A stretch of 64,000 nt of DNA from Variovorax sp. Root473 (GTDB lineage: Bacteria; Pseudomonadota; Gammaproteobacteria; Burkholderiales; Burkholderiaceae_C), in the NCBI RefSeq assembly GCF_001426505.1, contig NZ_LMEV01000013.1, positions 186,001 through 250,000 on the forward strand. The letters run 5' to 3'. Each line of letters begins with the position of its first letter. Positions within the stretch are counted from its first letter, which is position 1. The notes under the pieces were generated by a model. That model did not search any database and was not told where the DNA came from. It saw only the letters and a list, made by a program, of their open reading frames with translations. Position numbers and translations under genes: made by a program. Shown here piece by piece: positions 1 through 10,325 of this stretch.

Positions 1-952
1 CCTCGGCTCCTGCTTCGGCTCGACCGGGCCGATGCACGTGAACCCCGCCACCGGCCGCGTCTACGGCGCCGACTTCCCGGTCGTCACGGTCGAAGACTGG
101 GTCGACGCCCAGGCCGCGCTGCTCGATGCGCTTGGCATCCAGACGCTCGCAGCCGTGATGGGCGGCAGCCTCGGCGGCATGCAGGCGCTGTCGTGGACGC
201 TGCAGTACCCCGACCGCGTGCGGCACGCCGTGGTGGTGGCCAGCGCGCCCAACCTCACGGCAGAGAACATCGCCTTCAACGAGGTGGCGCGCCGCGCCAT
301 CGTGACCGACCCCGACTTCCACGGCGGCCACTTCTACGAATACGGCGTGGTGCCCAAGCGCGGCCTGCGCATCGCGCGAATGATCGGCCACATCACCTAC
401 CTGAGCGACGACGTGATGAACGCCAAGTTCGGGCGCATCCTGCGCAGCGCCGTCGAGGGCGAGGTGGCGGGGCTCGACTACCGCTACTCCACGCAGGACA
501 TCGAGTTCCAGATCGAAAGCTACCTGCGCTACCAGGGCGACAAGTTCAGCGAGTACTTCGACGCCAACACCTACCTGCTGATCACCCGCGCGCTCGACTA
601 CTTCGACCCCGCGCGCCACCACGGCGGCCAGCTCAGCACCGCGCTCGCGCAGGCCACGGCCAAGTTCCTGCTCGTGAGCTTCAAGACCGACTGGCGCTTC
701 TCGCCCGCGCGCAGCCGCGAGATCGTGAAGGCGCTGCTCGACAACCGCCGCAACGTGAGCTACGCCGAGATCGATGCGCCGCACGGCCACGACGCCTTCC
801 TGCTCGACGACGTGCGCTACATGGGCGTGGTGCGCTCGTATTTCGAACGCGTTGCCAAGGAACTGAGCGCCGCCGGGCCGCCCCAAGGCGCGGGCCCCCG
901 GGGGGGTGGCGAAGCACACGAAGTGGCAAGCCTGGGGGGGACTGTTGCATGA
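1..952 (+). CDS. metX: Homoserine O-acyltransferase MetX, 5' end cut off
   Basis: Acylates the hydroxyl of L-homoserine (acetyl or, in many proteobacteria, succinyl donor) as the first step of methionine synthesis in the cytoplasm. The reading frame is open from base 2, so the true start is outside the window. The alpha/beta-hydrolase nucleophile elbow GGSLGGM is seen with its Ser codon at 167-169. The later catalytic Asp (FKTDWRF, about 690) and His (PHGHD, about 785) are in place. The last 22 or so residues are low-complexity Gly/Pro/Ala sequence encoded by an interspersed repeat (875-940), so the natural C-terminus has been extended. The stop overlaps the metW start as ATGA. The acyl donor cannot be decided by eye. 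Confidence 0.93.
   Translation, partial: LGSCFGSTGPMHVNPATGRVYGADFPVVTVEDWVDAQAALLDALGIQTLAAVMGGSLGGMQALSWTLQYPDRVRHAVVVASAPNLTAENIAFNEVARRAIVTDPDFHGGHFYEYGVVPKRGLRIARMIGHITYLSDDVMNAKFGRILRSAVEGEVAGLDYRYSTQDIEFQIESYLRYQGDKFSEYFDANTYLLITRALDYFDPARHHGGQLSTALAQATAKFLLVSFKTDWRFSPARSREIVKALLDNRRNVSYAEIDAPHGHDAFLLDDVRYMGVVRSYFERVAKELSAAGPPQGAGPRGGGEAHEVASLGGTVA
875..940. repeat. Repeat A, copy 1, in the metX 3' end
   Basis: Begins with gggccgccccaaggcg, shared with copies near 11565 and 25286, then a C-run/G-run and a distal part ending in a run of seven G. The distal part (ggcgaagcacacgaag) resembles the tail of repeat B, so this copy looks intermediate between the two families. It encodes the last residues of MetX, and its final G-run lies 8 nt before the metW ATG, where it could act as a Shine-Dalgarno-like sequence. 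Confidence 0.75.
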
Positions 953-1536
953 GCGACCTCGCACACCAACGACTGATCGCCGAGCTCGTGCCTCAGGGCT
1001 CGCGCGTGCTCGACCTCGGCTGCGGCGATGGCAGCCTGCTCGACCTCCTGCAGCGCGAGCGCGGCTGCACCGGCTACGGGGTGGAGATCGCCGACGGCAA
1101 CGTGCTGCAATGCATCCGCCGCGGCGTCGACGTGATCCAGCTCAACCTCGACGAAGGCCTGGCGATGTTCGACGACGCCACCTTCGACGTGGTGCTGCAG
1201 ATCGACACGCTGCAGCACCTGCGCAATGCCGAGGTCATGCTGCGCGAGACCGCGCGCGTGGGCCGCTTCGGCATCGTTGCCTTTCCCAACTTCGCGCACT
1301 GGCCCAACCGCCTGAGCGTGGCGCGCGGGCGCATGCCCGTGACGCGCCGCCTGCCCTACCAGTGGTACGACACGCCCAACATCCGCGTCGGCACCTACAA
1401 GGACTTCGAAGTGCTGGCTGGCAAGAACAACCTGCGCGTGCTCGACGCCTTCGGCCTGCAGAACGGCCGCGACGTGCGCTGGCTGCCCAACGCGCGCGCC
1501 AGCACGGCGGTGTTCAAGTTCGAGCGGGGCGGCTGA
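949..1536 (+). CDS. metW: Methionine biosynthesis protein MetW
   Basis: 195-residue SAM-dependent methyltransferase-fold protein that works with MetX in methionine synthesis in many proteobacteria. The class I SAM-binding motif VLDLGCGDG is near residue 20, followed by the acidic residue GVEI and a [11 protein letters not shown] stretch, typical of MetW. The C-terminal half has NFAHWPNR and YDTPNIR, also characteristic. The start is the ATG overlapping the metX stop by four bases, which implies translational coupling. Length matches the family. Its molecular activity on MetX is known only in outline. Confidence 0.95.
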   Translation: MSDLAHQRLIAELVPQGSRVLDLGCGDGSLLDLLQRERGCTGYGVEIADGNVLQCIRRGVDVIQLNLDEGLAMFDDATFDVVLQIDTLQHLRNAEVMLRETARVGRFGIVAFPNFAHWPNRLSVARGRMPVTRRLPYQWYDTPNIRVGTYKDFEVLAGKNNLRVLDAFGLQNGRDVRWLPNARASTAVFKFERGG

Positions 1537-1573
1537 GCACGCCGCCCTTGCACCGCACGGACATCGGGTCGGA

Positions 1574-2161
1574 ATGAGCTTCACGCTCGCGCAGCCGGTT
1601 CACAGCGAACTGCTCATCAAGAAAAGCCGCTTCATCGGCTGCGTGCAGCCGGTGCCCGACCGCGCGGCGGCGCTGTCGGTGGTGGCCTCGCTGCGCGCCG
1701 AACATCCTGCGGCCGCGCACGTGTGCTGGGCGCTGATGGCCGGCGGCCAGTCAGCCGCGAACGACGATGGCGAACCTGGCGGCACGGCCGGACGCCCGAT
1801 GCTCGAAGTGCTGCGTCACCAGCAGGTCGAAGGTGTGCTGGCCACCGTGGTGCGCTACTTCGGCGGCGTGAAGCTCGGCGCCGGCGGTCTCGTGCGGGCC
1901 TACACCGATGCCGTGGCGCAGGCCCTGCTCGGTGCCACGCTGGTACCGCTCGTGCGGCAACGCAGCCTGCAATGTGCCGTGCCCTACGCGCTCGAGGGCC
2001 TGGTGCGGCGCGAGCTGGCCGCCATCGGGGCGGTGCTGGAGGATGTGCAGCACGGCAGCGACGTGCACTTTGCCTTCACGCTGCCCGCACCCGAGGCCGA
2101 AGCCTTCATCGCCCGTCTCGGCGATGCTGCGCAAGGGCGCGTCGTCTGGCCGACGGCGTGA
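1574..2161 (+). CDS. YigZ/IMPACT family protein
   Basis: 195 residues, the normal length for the bacterial YigZ (UPF0029, IMPACT N-terminal) family. The hallmark NDDGEPGGTAGRP lies near residues 63-75 and VVRYFGGVKLGAGGL near 95-110. Members bind nucleic acid or ribosome-associated factors in eukaryotes; the bacterial role is not settled. It follows metW by 37 bases on the same strand and may be transcribed with it. Its 3' end overlaps the convergent ion-channel gene by 56 bases. Confidence 0.92.
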   Translation: MSFTLAQPVHSELLIKKSRFIGCVQPVPDRAAALSVVASLRAEHPAAAHVCWALMAGGQSAANDDGEPGGTAGRPMLEVLRHQQVEGVLATVVRYFGGVKLGAGGLVRAYTDAVAQALLGATLVPLVRQRSLQCAVPYALEGLVRRELAAIGAVLEDVQHGSDVHFAFTLPAPEAEAFIARLGDAAQGRVVWPTA

Positions 2162-3047
2162 GCCGCTTCGCCGGAGCCTTGCCCGGGGTCGGCTCGGCCA
2201 CCATCGCAAGCACGCCGCGCGAGGCCAGTGCGATGGGTTCCGCCAGGTCGTCGTCGACGCTGCGTCGCGTCATCTCGGCAGTCACGATGCCGGTGGGCAC
2301 GGCCAGCACGCCCCAGCCCAGCAACATCATCACCGAGGCGATCGCGCGACCCAGGTCGGTCTTGGGCACGAGGTCGCCGAAGCCGACCGTGGCCATGGTG
2401 GAGATGGCCCAGTAGATGGCGACAGGAATGCTGGTGAACCCGTGCGTCGGGCCTTCCACCACGTACATCAGCGTGCCCATCACCAGCACCACGAGCATCA
2501 CGAAGCCCACGAACACCGTGATCTTGCGGCGGCTGGAGGCCACCGCCGACACCAGCGCGCGGTACTCCACCGAATAGCGCGAGAGCTTGAAGATGCGGAA
2601 CACGCGCAAGAGCCGCAGGATGCGCACGTCGATCAGGTAGGCCGCCTCGGGCGCGAAGGCCACGAGAAAGGTCGGCAGCAGTGCGAGCAGGTCGATCACG
2701 CCATAGAAGCTCAGCGCGTAGCGCAGCGGCTTGTTGACGCAGCACAGCCGCGCGATGTACTCCAGCGTGAAGAGAATGGTGAACACCCATTCGAGCGCAT
2801 TGAACAGAGGGCGCCACTGCTCGCGGATCGACTGCACGCTGTCCAGGATGACGACCAGCACGCTGGTCACGATCACCGCGATCAATGCCAGGTCGAACCA
2901 CAGGCCGGCGGGCGTGTCGGCCTCGAAGATCACGGTGAAGAGCTTGCGGCGCCAGCCGCGCACCGGCTTGTCGAACCGAGAGTCGGTGTCTGCGGGCGTG
3001 GACAGGGCTTCGATGTTCGGGCGGATCAGGCGGGTCATGCGGGGCAT
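2106..3047 (-). CDS. Voltage-gated-like potassium channel
   Basis: 313-residue inner-membrane ion channel with six hydrophobic segments. The fourth is a voltage-sensor-like helix with regularly spaced Arg (RILRLLRVFRIFKLSR). The pore has the K+ selectivity filter TVGFGD near residue 220 and a following inner helix, and a short basic C-terminal tail comes after it. This is the Kv/KvAP layout; monovalent cation flux is inferred from the filter. The start may be the ATG at 3047 (MPRMTRL) or three codons later at 3038; no clear ribosome site separates them. The longer open frame runs into the divergent bactofilin gene and was not used. Confidence 0.88.
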   Translation of the reverse strand: MPRMTRLIRPNIEALSTPADTDSRFDKPVRGWRRKLFTVIFEADTPAGLWFDLALIAVIVTSVLVVILDSVQSIREQWRPLFNALEWVFTILFTLEYIARLCCVNKPLRYALSFYGVIDLLALLPTFLVAFAPEAAYLIDVRILRLLRVFRIFKLSRYSVEYRALVSAVASSRRKITVFVGFVMLVVLVMGTLMYVVEGPTHGFTSIPVAIYWAISTMATVGFGDLVPKTDLGRAIASVMMLLGWGVLAVPTGIVTAEMTRRSVDDDLAEPIALASRGVLAMVAEPTPGKAPAKRLTPSARRRALAQHRRDGR

Positions 3048-3151
3048 TGTCAGGGGATGCGCGACGTATTCAGTTACGCTTATTGCGCAATGAAGTACGG
3101 CACGCCGCGAGCGCCTTCTTACGATAGTCGTCTTTCTTGAGGAGCTCCCCA

Positions 3152-3652
3152 TTGGCCACACAGTCCCCCTTTTTCGGCAAGCGCGATCGTGACACCGACT
3201 CGTTGACTTCGCGTCCCGCACCGCTGGTTGGTTCGGGCACCAATCTCTCGGGCACTCCCGTCAACCCCTCCTCGTTGACCGCGCAGGCCGGCCTGGCTCC
3301 GGTGGCGACCGCACCTGCCAAGGAAGGCGGCAGCAAGCTCACCGTCGGCCCCAACATCAAGCTCAAGGGCGTCGAGATCACCGATTGCGACACGCTCGTG
3401 GTCGAAGGCCTGGTCGAAGCGACCATGGACTCGCGCCTGATGCAGATCGCCGAACAGGGCGAGTTCAAGGGCTCGGCCGAAATCGATATTGCAGAAATCC
3501 GCGGCGTGTTCGACGGCAACCTCACCGTGCGCGAGAAGCTCGTCATCCACTCGACCGGCAAGGTCACCGGCAAGATCCGCTACGGCAAGATCGTGATCGA
3601 AGAAGGCGGCCAGCTGTCGGGCGAAATCAGCTTCGGCGCCAAGGCGTCGTAA
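3152..3652 (+). CDS. Bactofilin family cytoskeletal protein
   Basis: 166 residues. The N-terminal third is flexible and Ser/Pro/Ala-rich; the C-terminal two thirds is the beta-helical bactofilin core (about residues 60-160), with repeated hydrophobic Gly-containing turns such as VEGLVEATM, GKVTGKIRYGKI and GGQLSGEI. Bactofilins polymerise without nucleotide and organise envelope or cell-shape functions. The start is TTG at 3152: a GAGGAG ribosome site at 3139-3144 lies 7 nt upstream, whereas a TTG at 3137 would overlap that site. It is divergent from the channel gene. No M23 peptidase partner lies beside it. Confidence 0.9.
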   Translation: MATQSPFFGKRDRDTDSLTSRPAPLVGSGTNLSGTPVNPSSLTAQAGLAPVATAPAKEGGSKLTVGPNIKLKGVEITDCDTLVVEGLVEATMDSRLMQIAEQGEFKGSAEIDIAEIRGVFDGNLTVREKLVIHSTGKVTGKIRYGKIVIEEGGQLSGEISFGAKAS

Positions 3653-3670
3653 GCCAGCCGGTGCGGCCGC

Positions 3671-4450
3671 TCAGGCGGCCGGCGGCTTCCATCCCAGGCG
3701 CTCCAGCAAGGCACCGGCCGCGGCCGGTGCCTTTTCTTTGGCGCCGTTGATGAAGTACACGAACACGTCGCGCGCCTTCGGTGCAGCGGCCCAGCCCTGC
3801 GCGCGCTCGGCCCAGGTGTCGAGCGCCTTCGGCCCGTAGCCCGTCTTGAGCTTGGCGTCGGCCATCATGAGCCGCGCATAGGCGACGTCGCCTTCGGGCT
3901 CCTCGAACGACGGAAACTTGTCGGCATCGGTGAACACGGTCGACACCTTGTGCTTCTTCGCGAGCGCCTGGTAAGCGGGCGTGATGAAGCTCTCGTGGCG
4001 CACGTCCATCACGTGGCGCAGCACGCGGCTGCCCTCCTTCTTCGGCAGCAACGCCAGAAACGCCTCGAAGTCTTCCGCATCGAACTGCTTGGTCGGCATG
4101 AACTGCCAGACGATCGGCCCGAGCTTGTCGCCCAGCTCGCTCACGCCGCTGTCGATGAAGCGCTGGACCGATTCGCCCGCGGTTGCCAGCACCTTGCGGT
4201 TGGTGGTGAAGCGCGAGGCCTTCATCGAGAACATGAAACCGTCGGGCGTGTCGTCGTGCCACTTGCGGAAGGTCTCGGGCTTGAAGGTGCTGTAGTAGGT
4301 GCCGTTGATCTCGATGGCGCTCACCTGCCGGCTGGCGTAGTTCAACTCCTTCGCTTGCGCGAGGCCCTTGGGGTAGAAGTTGTCGCGCCAGGGCTCGTAG
4401 GTCCAGCCGCCTATCCCTACCTTGATCCGCGTCGATGTTGCCTTGCTCAC
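3671..4450 (-). CDS. DUF72 family protein
   Basis: 259 residues with the DUF72 (YecE-like) TIM-barrel signature: KVGIGGWTYEPWRDNFYP at the start, then the EINGTYY and KPETFRKW motifs, and LGPIVWQFMP in the middle. The biochemical function of the family is unknown. The start is GTG at 4450 with GGAG 6 nt upstream; the longer open frame towards 4648 overlaps the divergent peptidase gene and lacks family similarity. It is convergent with bactofilin, 18 bases apart. Confidence 0.88.
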   Translation of the reverse strand: MSKATSTRIKVGIGGWTYEPWRDNFYPKGLAQAKELNYASRQVSAIEINGTYYSTFKPETFRKWHDDTPDGFMFSMKASRFTTNRKVLATAGESVQRFIDSGVSELGDKLGPIVWQFMPTKQFDAEDFEAFLALLPKKEGSRVLRHVMDVRHESFITPAYQALAKKHKVSTVFTDADKFPSFEEPEGDVAYARLMMADAKLKTGYGPKALDTWAERAQGWAAAPKARDVFVYFINGAKEKAPAAAGALLERLGWKPPAA

Positions 4451-4541
4451 ATTGCGCTCCGGGTTTTGAGATCGCCCGCACTCTACGCGCGCTCGCCGCG
4501 AGGCGCAAAATGCGCTTTTTCGTCCCCGCGGAGAACCCCCG

Positions 4542-6053
<1,512 letters not shown>

Positions 6054-6060
6054 GCGCAGC

Positions 6061-6119
6061 GGGCCGCCCCAAGCAAGCTCGCTCCCGCTCGGCGGGAAGG
6101 CACGCAGCGCCAAGGGTGC
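6061..6119. repeat. Repeat A, copy 2, between two genes
   Basis: Starts with gggccgccccaag, like copies 1, 3 and 4, but the middle is diverged (gctcccgctcggcgggaagg). It fills almost the whole gap between the M20 peptidase stop and the hydrolase start. Its tail contains AAGGG at 6112-6116, 7 nt before the next ATG. Confidence 0.65.
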
Positions 6120-6123
6120 ACCC

Positions 6124-6996
6124 ATGAGCGCCGCGCTGCCTTTGCCGCATCGCGTGTCGCTGTCCACGCCGGACGGCGAGACGCTGGCGCTGCGGCGCCT
6201 GCCCGCTGCCGGCGCACCCCGCGCCGTCGTGGTCGTGGTGCACGGGCTGGGCGAGCACGCGGGGCGCTATCACGGTCTGGCCAAGCAACTGCATGCCTGG
6301 GGCTTCGCGGTCTGGGCGCACGACCACCACGGGCACGGCGAATCCACCGGTGCGCGCGGCGGCTTGCCCAGCGAATTGCGGCTGGTCGACGACCTGGCCC
6401 TGGTGATCGACGACGCGCGTCGCGAGAACCCCGGCGTGCCGCTGGTGCTGCTGGGCCACAGCCTGGGCGGCCTGGTCGCTGCGAGCGTGGTGGCGCGCGG
6501 CGTGCGGCCGGTCGACGCGCTGGTGCTGTCGTCGCCGGGGCTCGATCCGGGGCTGAATGGTTTCCAGAAGATGCTGCTGGCCGTGCTGCCGCGCATCGCG
6601 CCCAACCTGCGCGTGAGCAACGGGCTCGACGACAACTACCTCTCGCACGACCCGGTGGTGGTGCAGGCCTACCGCGACGATCCGCTCACGCACGACCGCA
6701 TCGGCAGCCGGCTGGCGCGCTTCCTCGCGCACGAAGGCGCCACCGTGCAGCAGCACGCGGCGCGCTGGCCGGTGCCCACGCTGTTGATCTACGCGGGCGA
6801 CGACCGGCTCGTGCGGCCGGCTGCGAGCCGCGCCTTCGCGGCCGCCGCGGCGCCCAGCGGCCAGGTCGAGGCGAAGTGCTTCGGCGCGCTGTACCACGAG
6901 CTCTTCAACGAGCTCGATGCGGAGCCCGTCTTCGACACGCTGCAGCGCTGGCTCGACCGGCGGTTTCCGGCCGCTGTGTCGACGGTCACGGCCTGA
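6124..6996 (+). CDS. Monoacylglycerol-lipase-like alpha/beta hydrolase
   Basis: 290 residues of the serine aminopeptidase S33/monoacylglycerol lipase group. The oxyanion region VVHGLGEHAGRY is near residue 40, HDHHGHGES near 65, and the nucleophile elbow GHSLGG near 115. The catalytic Asp (IYAGDDRLV) and His (LYHELFNE) follow in order. It likely hydrolyses ester bonds of lipid-like substrates in the cytoplasm. The ATG has an AAGGG 7 nt upstream that lies inside the preceding repeat copy. Confidence 0.9.
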   Translation: MSAALPLPHRVSLSTPDGETLALRRLPAAGAPRAVVVVVHGLGEHAGRYHGLAKQLHAWGFAVWAHDHHGHGESTGARGGLPSELRLVDDLALVIDDARRENPGVPLVLLGHSLGGLVAASVVARGVRPVDALVLSSPGLDPGLNGFQKMLLAVLPRIAPNLRVSNGLDDNYLSHDPVVVQAYRDDPLTHDRIGSRLARFLAHEGATVQQHAARWPVPTLLIYAGDDRLVRPAASRAFAAAAAPSGQVEAKCFGALYHELFNELDAEPVFDTLQRWLDRRFPAAVSTVTA

Positions 6997-7012
6997 GGCC
7001 GCGGCACACGAC

Positions 7013-8191
7013 TCAGGCCTTGGCCGCCAGCGCCTGCCTGCGCTGGGTCTGCGCCAGCCAGAGCAGCGCCGCGCCGGTCAGCGCCACCGGCACCAGCGAG
7101 CCGTAGTTCAGCAGCTGCCAGCCCTGCGTCGTCACCAGCACGCCCGAGGCGAACGAGGTCAGCGCCAGCGTCGCGAACACGCAGAAGTTGAGCGCGCCCT
7201 GGGCACGGTCGCGCTCCTCGGCCGTGTAGGCGGTGAGCGAGAGCGTCGTGCTGCCAGTGAACAGGAAATTCCAGCCCACGCCCAGCAGGAACAGCGCCAC
7301 GAGGAAGTGGTGCAGGTCCACGCCCGACAGCGCCACCACGATGCAGCCGAGGTTGAGCGCCAGCCCCACGCCCATCACCGGCAGCGTGCCGAAGCGGCGG
7401 ATCAGGTGGCCGGTGAAGAAACCCGGCGCGAACATGCCGATCACATGCCATTCGAGCACCAGCGCCGCGTCGGAAAACGGCAGGCTGCAGATCTGCATCG
7501 CGATGGGCGTGGCGGCCATCAGCAGGTTCATCACGCCGTAGCTCAGCGCGCCCGCGGCGGCGGCCACGATGAACACGGGCTGCCGCATGATCTCGCCGAG
7601 CGACCTGCCGCCGGCGGCTTCCTTGCGCGTCGGCGACGGCGGGAATTCGATGCAGCGCATCACCGCCATCGAGAGCAGCGCCACCGCCGCCAGCGCGATG
7701 TAGGCGCCGGCGAACGGCACGGAGAGGGCGTTGCGCGTGAAGGTCGCGAGGTTCGGCCCCGCCACCGCGCCGATCAGACCGCCGGCCATCACCATCGACA
7801 CGGCCTTCTCGCGCCAGGCCGGCAGCGCCAGCTCGGCCGCCGCGAAACGATAGAGCCCGGCGTTGGCGTTGTAGTAGCCCGCGACCACAGTCGCAAAGCA
7901 CAGCAGCCAGAAGTTCCTCGAAGACGCCGCGTAGGCGCACAGCAGCGCCGAGCCGACTGCCACCGCCAGGCCGATCTGGAACGAGCCACGGCGGCCAAAG
8001 CGCTGCTGCGTGCGCGCCACCAGCCCCGTGCTCAGCGCGCCGCCCACCACATAGCCCATCACCGGCAGCGTGGCCATCCAGCCCTGCGGCGCGATGCCCA
8101 GGCCCACGAGGCCGTTGATGGCGATGAAGGTGACGTTGTTGGTCAGGAGCAGGCCCTGGCAGATGGCCAGGAGCCACAGATTGCGATTCAT
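7013..8191 (-). CDS. MFS transporter
   Basis: 392 residues with about twelve hydrophobic segments and the loop 2-3 type motif RTQQRFGRRGSF of major facilitator superfamily proteins, with a matching loop HLIRRFGTLPVMG after segment 8. An inner-membrane exporter or importer; the substrate cannot be read from sequence. The start ATG at 8191 directly precedes the first membrane segment. It is convergent with the hydrolase gene, 16 bases apart. Confidence 0.88.
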   Translation of the reverse strand: MNRNLWLLAICQGLLLTNNVTFIAINGLVGLGIAPQGWMATLPVMGYVVGGALSTGLVARTQQRFGRRGSFQIGLAVAVGSALLCAYAASSRNFWLLCFATVVAGYYNANAGLYRFAAAELALPAWREKAVSMVMAGGLIGAVAGPNLATFTRNALSVPFAGAYIALAAVALLSMAVMRCIEFPPSPTRKEAAGGRSLGEIMRQPVFIVAAAAGALSYGVMNLLMAATPIAMQICSLPFSDAALVLEWHVIGMFAPGFFTGHLIRRFGTLPVMGVGLALNLGCIVVALSGVDLHHFLVALFLLGVGWNFLFTGSTTLSLTAYTAEERDRAQGALNFCVFATLALTSFASGVLVTTQGWQLLNYGSLVPVALTGAALLWLAQTQRRQALAAKA

Positions 8192-8237
8192 GGGCCGCGG
8201 TTCTACGCGATTGGCCGGCGAAGGCAAGGCGCCGGCC

Positions 8238-8262
8238 AAAAAAAAGCGCCCTCGCGGGCGCC
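8238..8262 (-). terminator. Rho-independent terminator for the YidB-like gene
   Basis: Read on the minus strand, a GC-rich hairpin (GGCGCCC-GCGA-GGGCGC, 8262-8246) is followed by eight T residues (8245-8238). It lies 35 bases downstream of the YidB-like stop. Confidence 0.85.
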
Positions 8263-8297
8263 GGAATTCCGAGAATGGAAATTCGCCGGGTGGCAGT

Positions 8298-8765
8298 TCA
8301 GGTCGGCTTGTTGCCTTGCAGCAGACCACTGAGCGAACCCAGCAGGTCGTCCTGGTTGCCGAGGCCTTGCTCGGGCACCTTGCCTTGCGGCGTGAGCTGG
8401 CTGATGAGGGCCGGCAGCATGGTGGCCAGCATCGGCAGCAACATTTGTGCGTTGATGCCGAGTTTGGATGCGATGGCGGCGATCGTGTCGCCGCCCAGCG
8501 CGTTCTGCAACTGATCGCCCGAGACCGGCCGGTTCTCACCGTTGCCGATCCACGAGCCGATCACGTCGCCCATGCCCGCCTGCTCGAATTTCGAGACCAT
8601 GCCGCCGAGGCCGCCCTGCCCGCCGTTGTCGGCAAGCAGGCCTCCCAGGGCGCCGGCGAGGCCTCCGAGATCTCCCAATCCCCCGAGGCCACCGCCCTGC
8701 GGCTGCTGCTGCTGTTGTGCAGCGCCTCCCAGCACCTGACCGAGTACCGAATCGAGCAATCCCAT
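8298..8765 (-). CDS. YidB-like (DUF937) protein
   Basis: 155 residues. After MGLLDSVLGQVLGG comes a Gln and Gly-rich low-complexity stretch (about residues 17-45), then the YidB/DUF937 core: SWIGNGENRPVSGDQLQNAL, GINAQMLLPMLATMLPALI and a C-terminal DLLGSLSGLL. The family is widespread and uncharacterised. The start has an AGGA site 6-7 nt upstream. It has its own terminator and is probably monocistronic. Confidence 0.85.
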   Translation of the reverse strand: MGLLDSVLGQVLGGAAQQQQQPQGGGLGGLGDLGGLAGALGGLLADNGGQGGLGGMVSKFEQAGMGDVIGSWIGNGENRPVSGDQLQNALGGDTIAAIASKLGINAQMLLPMLATMLPALISQLTPQGKVPEQGLGNQDDLLGSLSGLLQGNKPT

Positions 8766-8865
8766 GGCGTTTCCTTGGTGTGTGACAGAACCGGCGGCAT
8801 TTTGCGACGCCCCGGACCGCGAGCCGAAGGTGGCGTGACCACTTTCAAGCTGGCATCGTGACAAA

Positions 8866-10221
8866 TTACTTGGTCCGCGCAGGCCGTTTGGGAAGCAACG
8901 CGGGATTGACCCCTTGCACACCCACCAGGCCGAGCACGGTGACGAGCGAATTCTGCGCGCCTTTCCATGCATCTGTCACGTCGATCGACTCGGCCAGCGA
9001 GTGGAATCCGCCCGACTTTCCGCCGCCACCGATGATGATGGCCGGAATGCCTAGCGAGATGGGCACGTTCGCGTCCGTGCTGCCGCCGCGCAGCAGCGTC
9101 TTGTGGCCGAAAGCGGCGTTCGCGCGCGTGGCCGCCTCGACGATCACCGAGTCGGGCGCCGTGCGGCCCCCCGGGCGGTCGCCGATGAGCTTGGTGCTCA
9201 CGCTCAGGGAGCTCACGTTCCAGCGCTTGTTCTCTTCCGCCACGGCCTCGTCGAGCGTGGCGAGGATCTTCTTCTCGGCTTCGAGCAGCGAGGCCATGTC
9301 GTCCGAGCGGATGTCGATGGCCATGCGGGCATCGGGCGCGATGGTGTTCACCGAGGTGCCGCCGCCCACGGTGCCGACGGTGAAGGTGGTCTTGGGAAAG
9401 CTGGGCGTGCGCACTTCGGCGATCTTGGCGATGGCGCGGCCCATGCCGTGGATCGCGCTGGGCACCTGCCCGAAGGCGCCGAAGCTGTGGCCGCCCGGGC
9501 CCTTGAAGGTGACCTCGTAGCGGTGGCTCGCGGTGCCGAGCACCAGCACGTGGCCGTCGGCCGAGGGCTCCAGGCCGACCATGCCGTCGATGTCGAGGTG
9601 GTCGCGGAAGATGGCCTTCATGCCGCGCAGATTGCCCAGCTCTTCCTCGCCGACGTTGGCGACGAACATCAGGTCGCCCACGGTCTGGATCTTGTTGTCG
9701 TTGAGCACCTTGAGCCACGACAGCAGCACCGACAGGCCGCGCGTGTCGTCGCCGATGCCGGGCGCATACAGCTTGCCGTCGCGCTCCTTCACCTTCACGT
9801 CGGTGCCGGCCGGAAAGACGGTGTCCAGGTGCGCCGAGACCAGCAGCTTGGGGCCGTTGCCCGTGCCCTTGCGCAGGCCGACCACGTTGCCTTCGGCATC
9901 GATCTTCGCGTCGTGCAGACCGAGCGCCTTCATGCGCGCCAGGAAGGCTTCGGCGCGCTTGTGTTCCTTGAAGGGCGGCGCCTCGATCTCGGTCAGCGTC
10001 TTCAGTTCGTCGACCGTGCGTTCGTGGTCGGCCTTGACCGATTCCAGCAGCTTGCGGATTGCGGGCGAGGCCATGAGCTGGGTGTAGGCCTGGTCGACCG
10101 CAGGGCTGACCTGCGTGGGTGTGGGCGCAACGGCCTGGCTTTGCGCGTGAACGATGGGCATGGCGCACAGCGCGGCCAGGACGAGGGGCGCGAGACGAAA
10201 CGCGCGGGATGAACGAGGCAT
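8866..10221 (-). CDS. Exported M20 family metallopeptidase
   Basis: 451 residues with a cleavable signal peptide (basic MPRSSRAFR, hydrophobic LAPLVLAALCAM, AHA-like cleavage near residue 26), so periplasmic or secreted. The M20 zinc-site motifs are LLVSAHLDTVFP, GIGDDTRG, NVGEEELGN and the final HSLAE-type His. The dimerisation domain carries GPGGHSFGAFG. It is nearer to glutamate carboxypeptidase/peptidase T-like enzymes than the cytoplasmic M20 protein at 4542. The start was placed at the Met that begins the signal peptide; an earlier in-frame ATG at 10275 would add 18 residues before it. Confidence 0.88.
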   Translation of the reverse strand: MPRSSRAFRLAPLVLAALCAMPIVHAQSQAVAPTPTQVSPAVDQAYTQLMASPAIRKLLESVKADHERTVDELKTLTEIEAPPFKEHKRAEAFLARMKALGLHDAKIDAEGNVVGLRKGTGNGPKLLVSAHLDTVFPAGTDVKVKERDGKLYAPGIGDDTRGLSVLLSWLKVLNDNKIQTVGDLMFVANVGEEELGNLRGMKAIFRDHLDIDGMVGLEPSADGHVLVLGTASHRYEVTFKGPGGHSFGAFGQVPSAIHGMGRAIAKIAEVRTPSFPKTTFTVGTVGGGTSVNTIAPDARMAIDIRSDDMASLLEAEKKILATLDEAVAEENKRWNVSSLSVSTKLIGDRPGGRTAPDSVIVEAATRANAAFGHKTLLRGGSTDANVPISLGIPAIIIGGGGKSGGFHSLAESIDVTDAWKGAQNSLVTVLGLVGVQGVNPALLPKRPARTK

Positions 10222-10325
10222 GAGGAAGTGGCCTTTCCGGGGAGGCGGATGAAACAAGAAAAGGGAAGCGGCCATTGTTCCGCAGGCGCCCGGTTAGCGC
10301 CTCGCGGAAAACCCCCCGCAACGGC

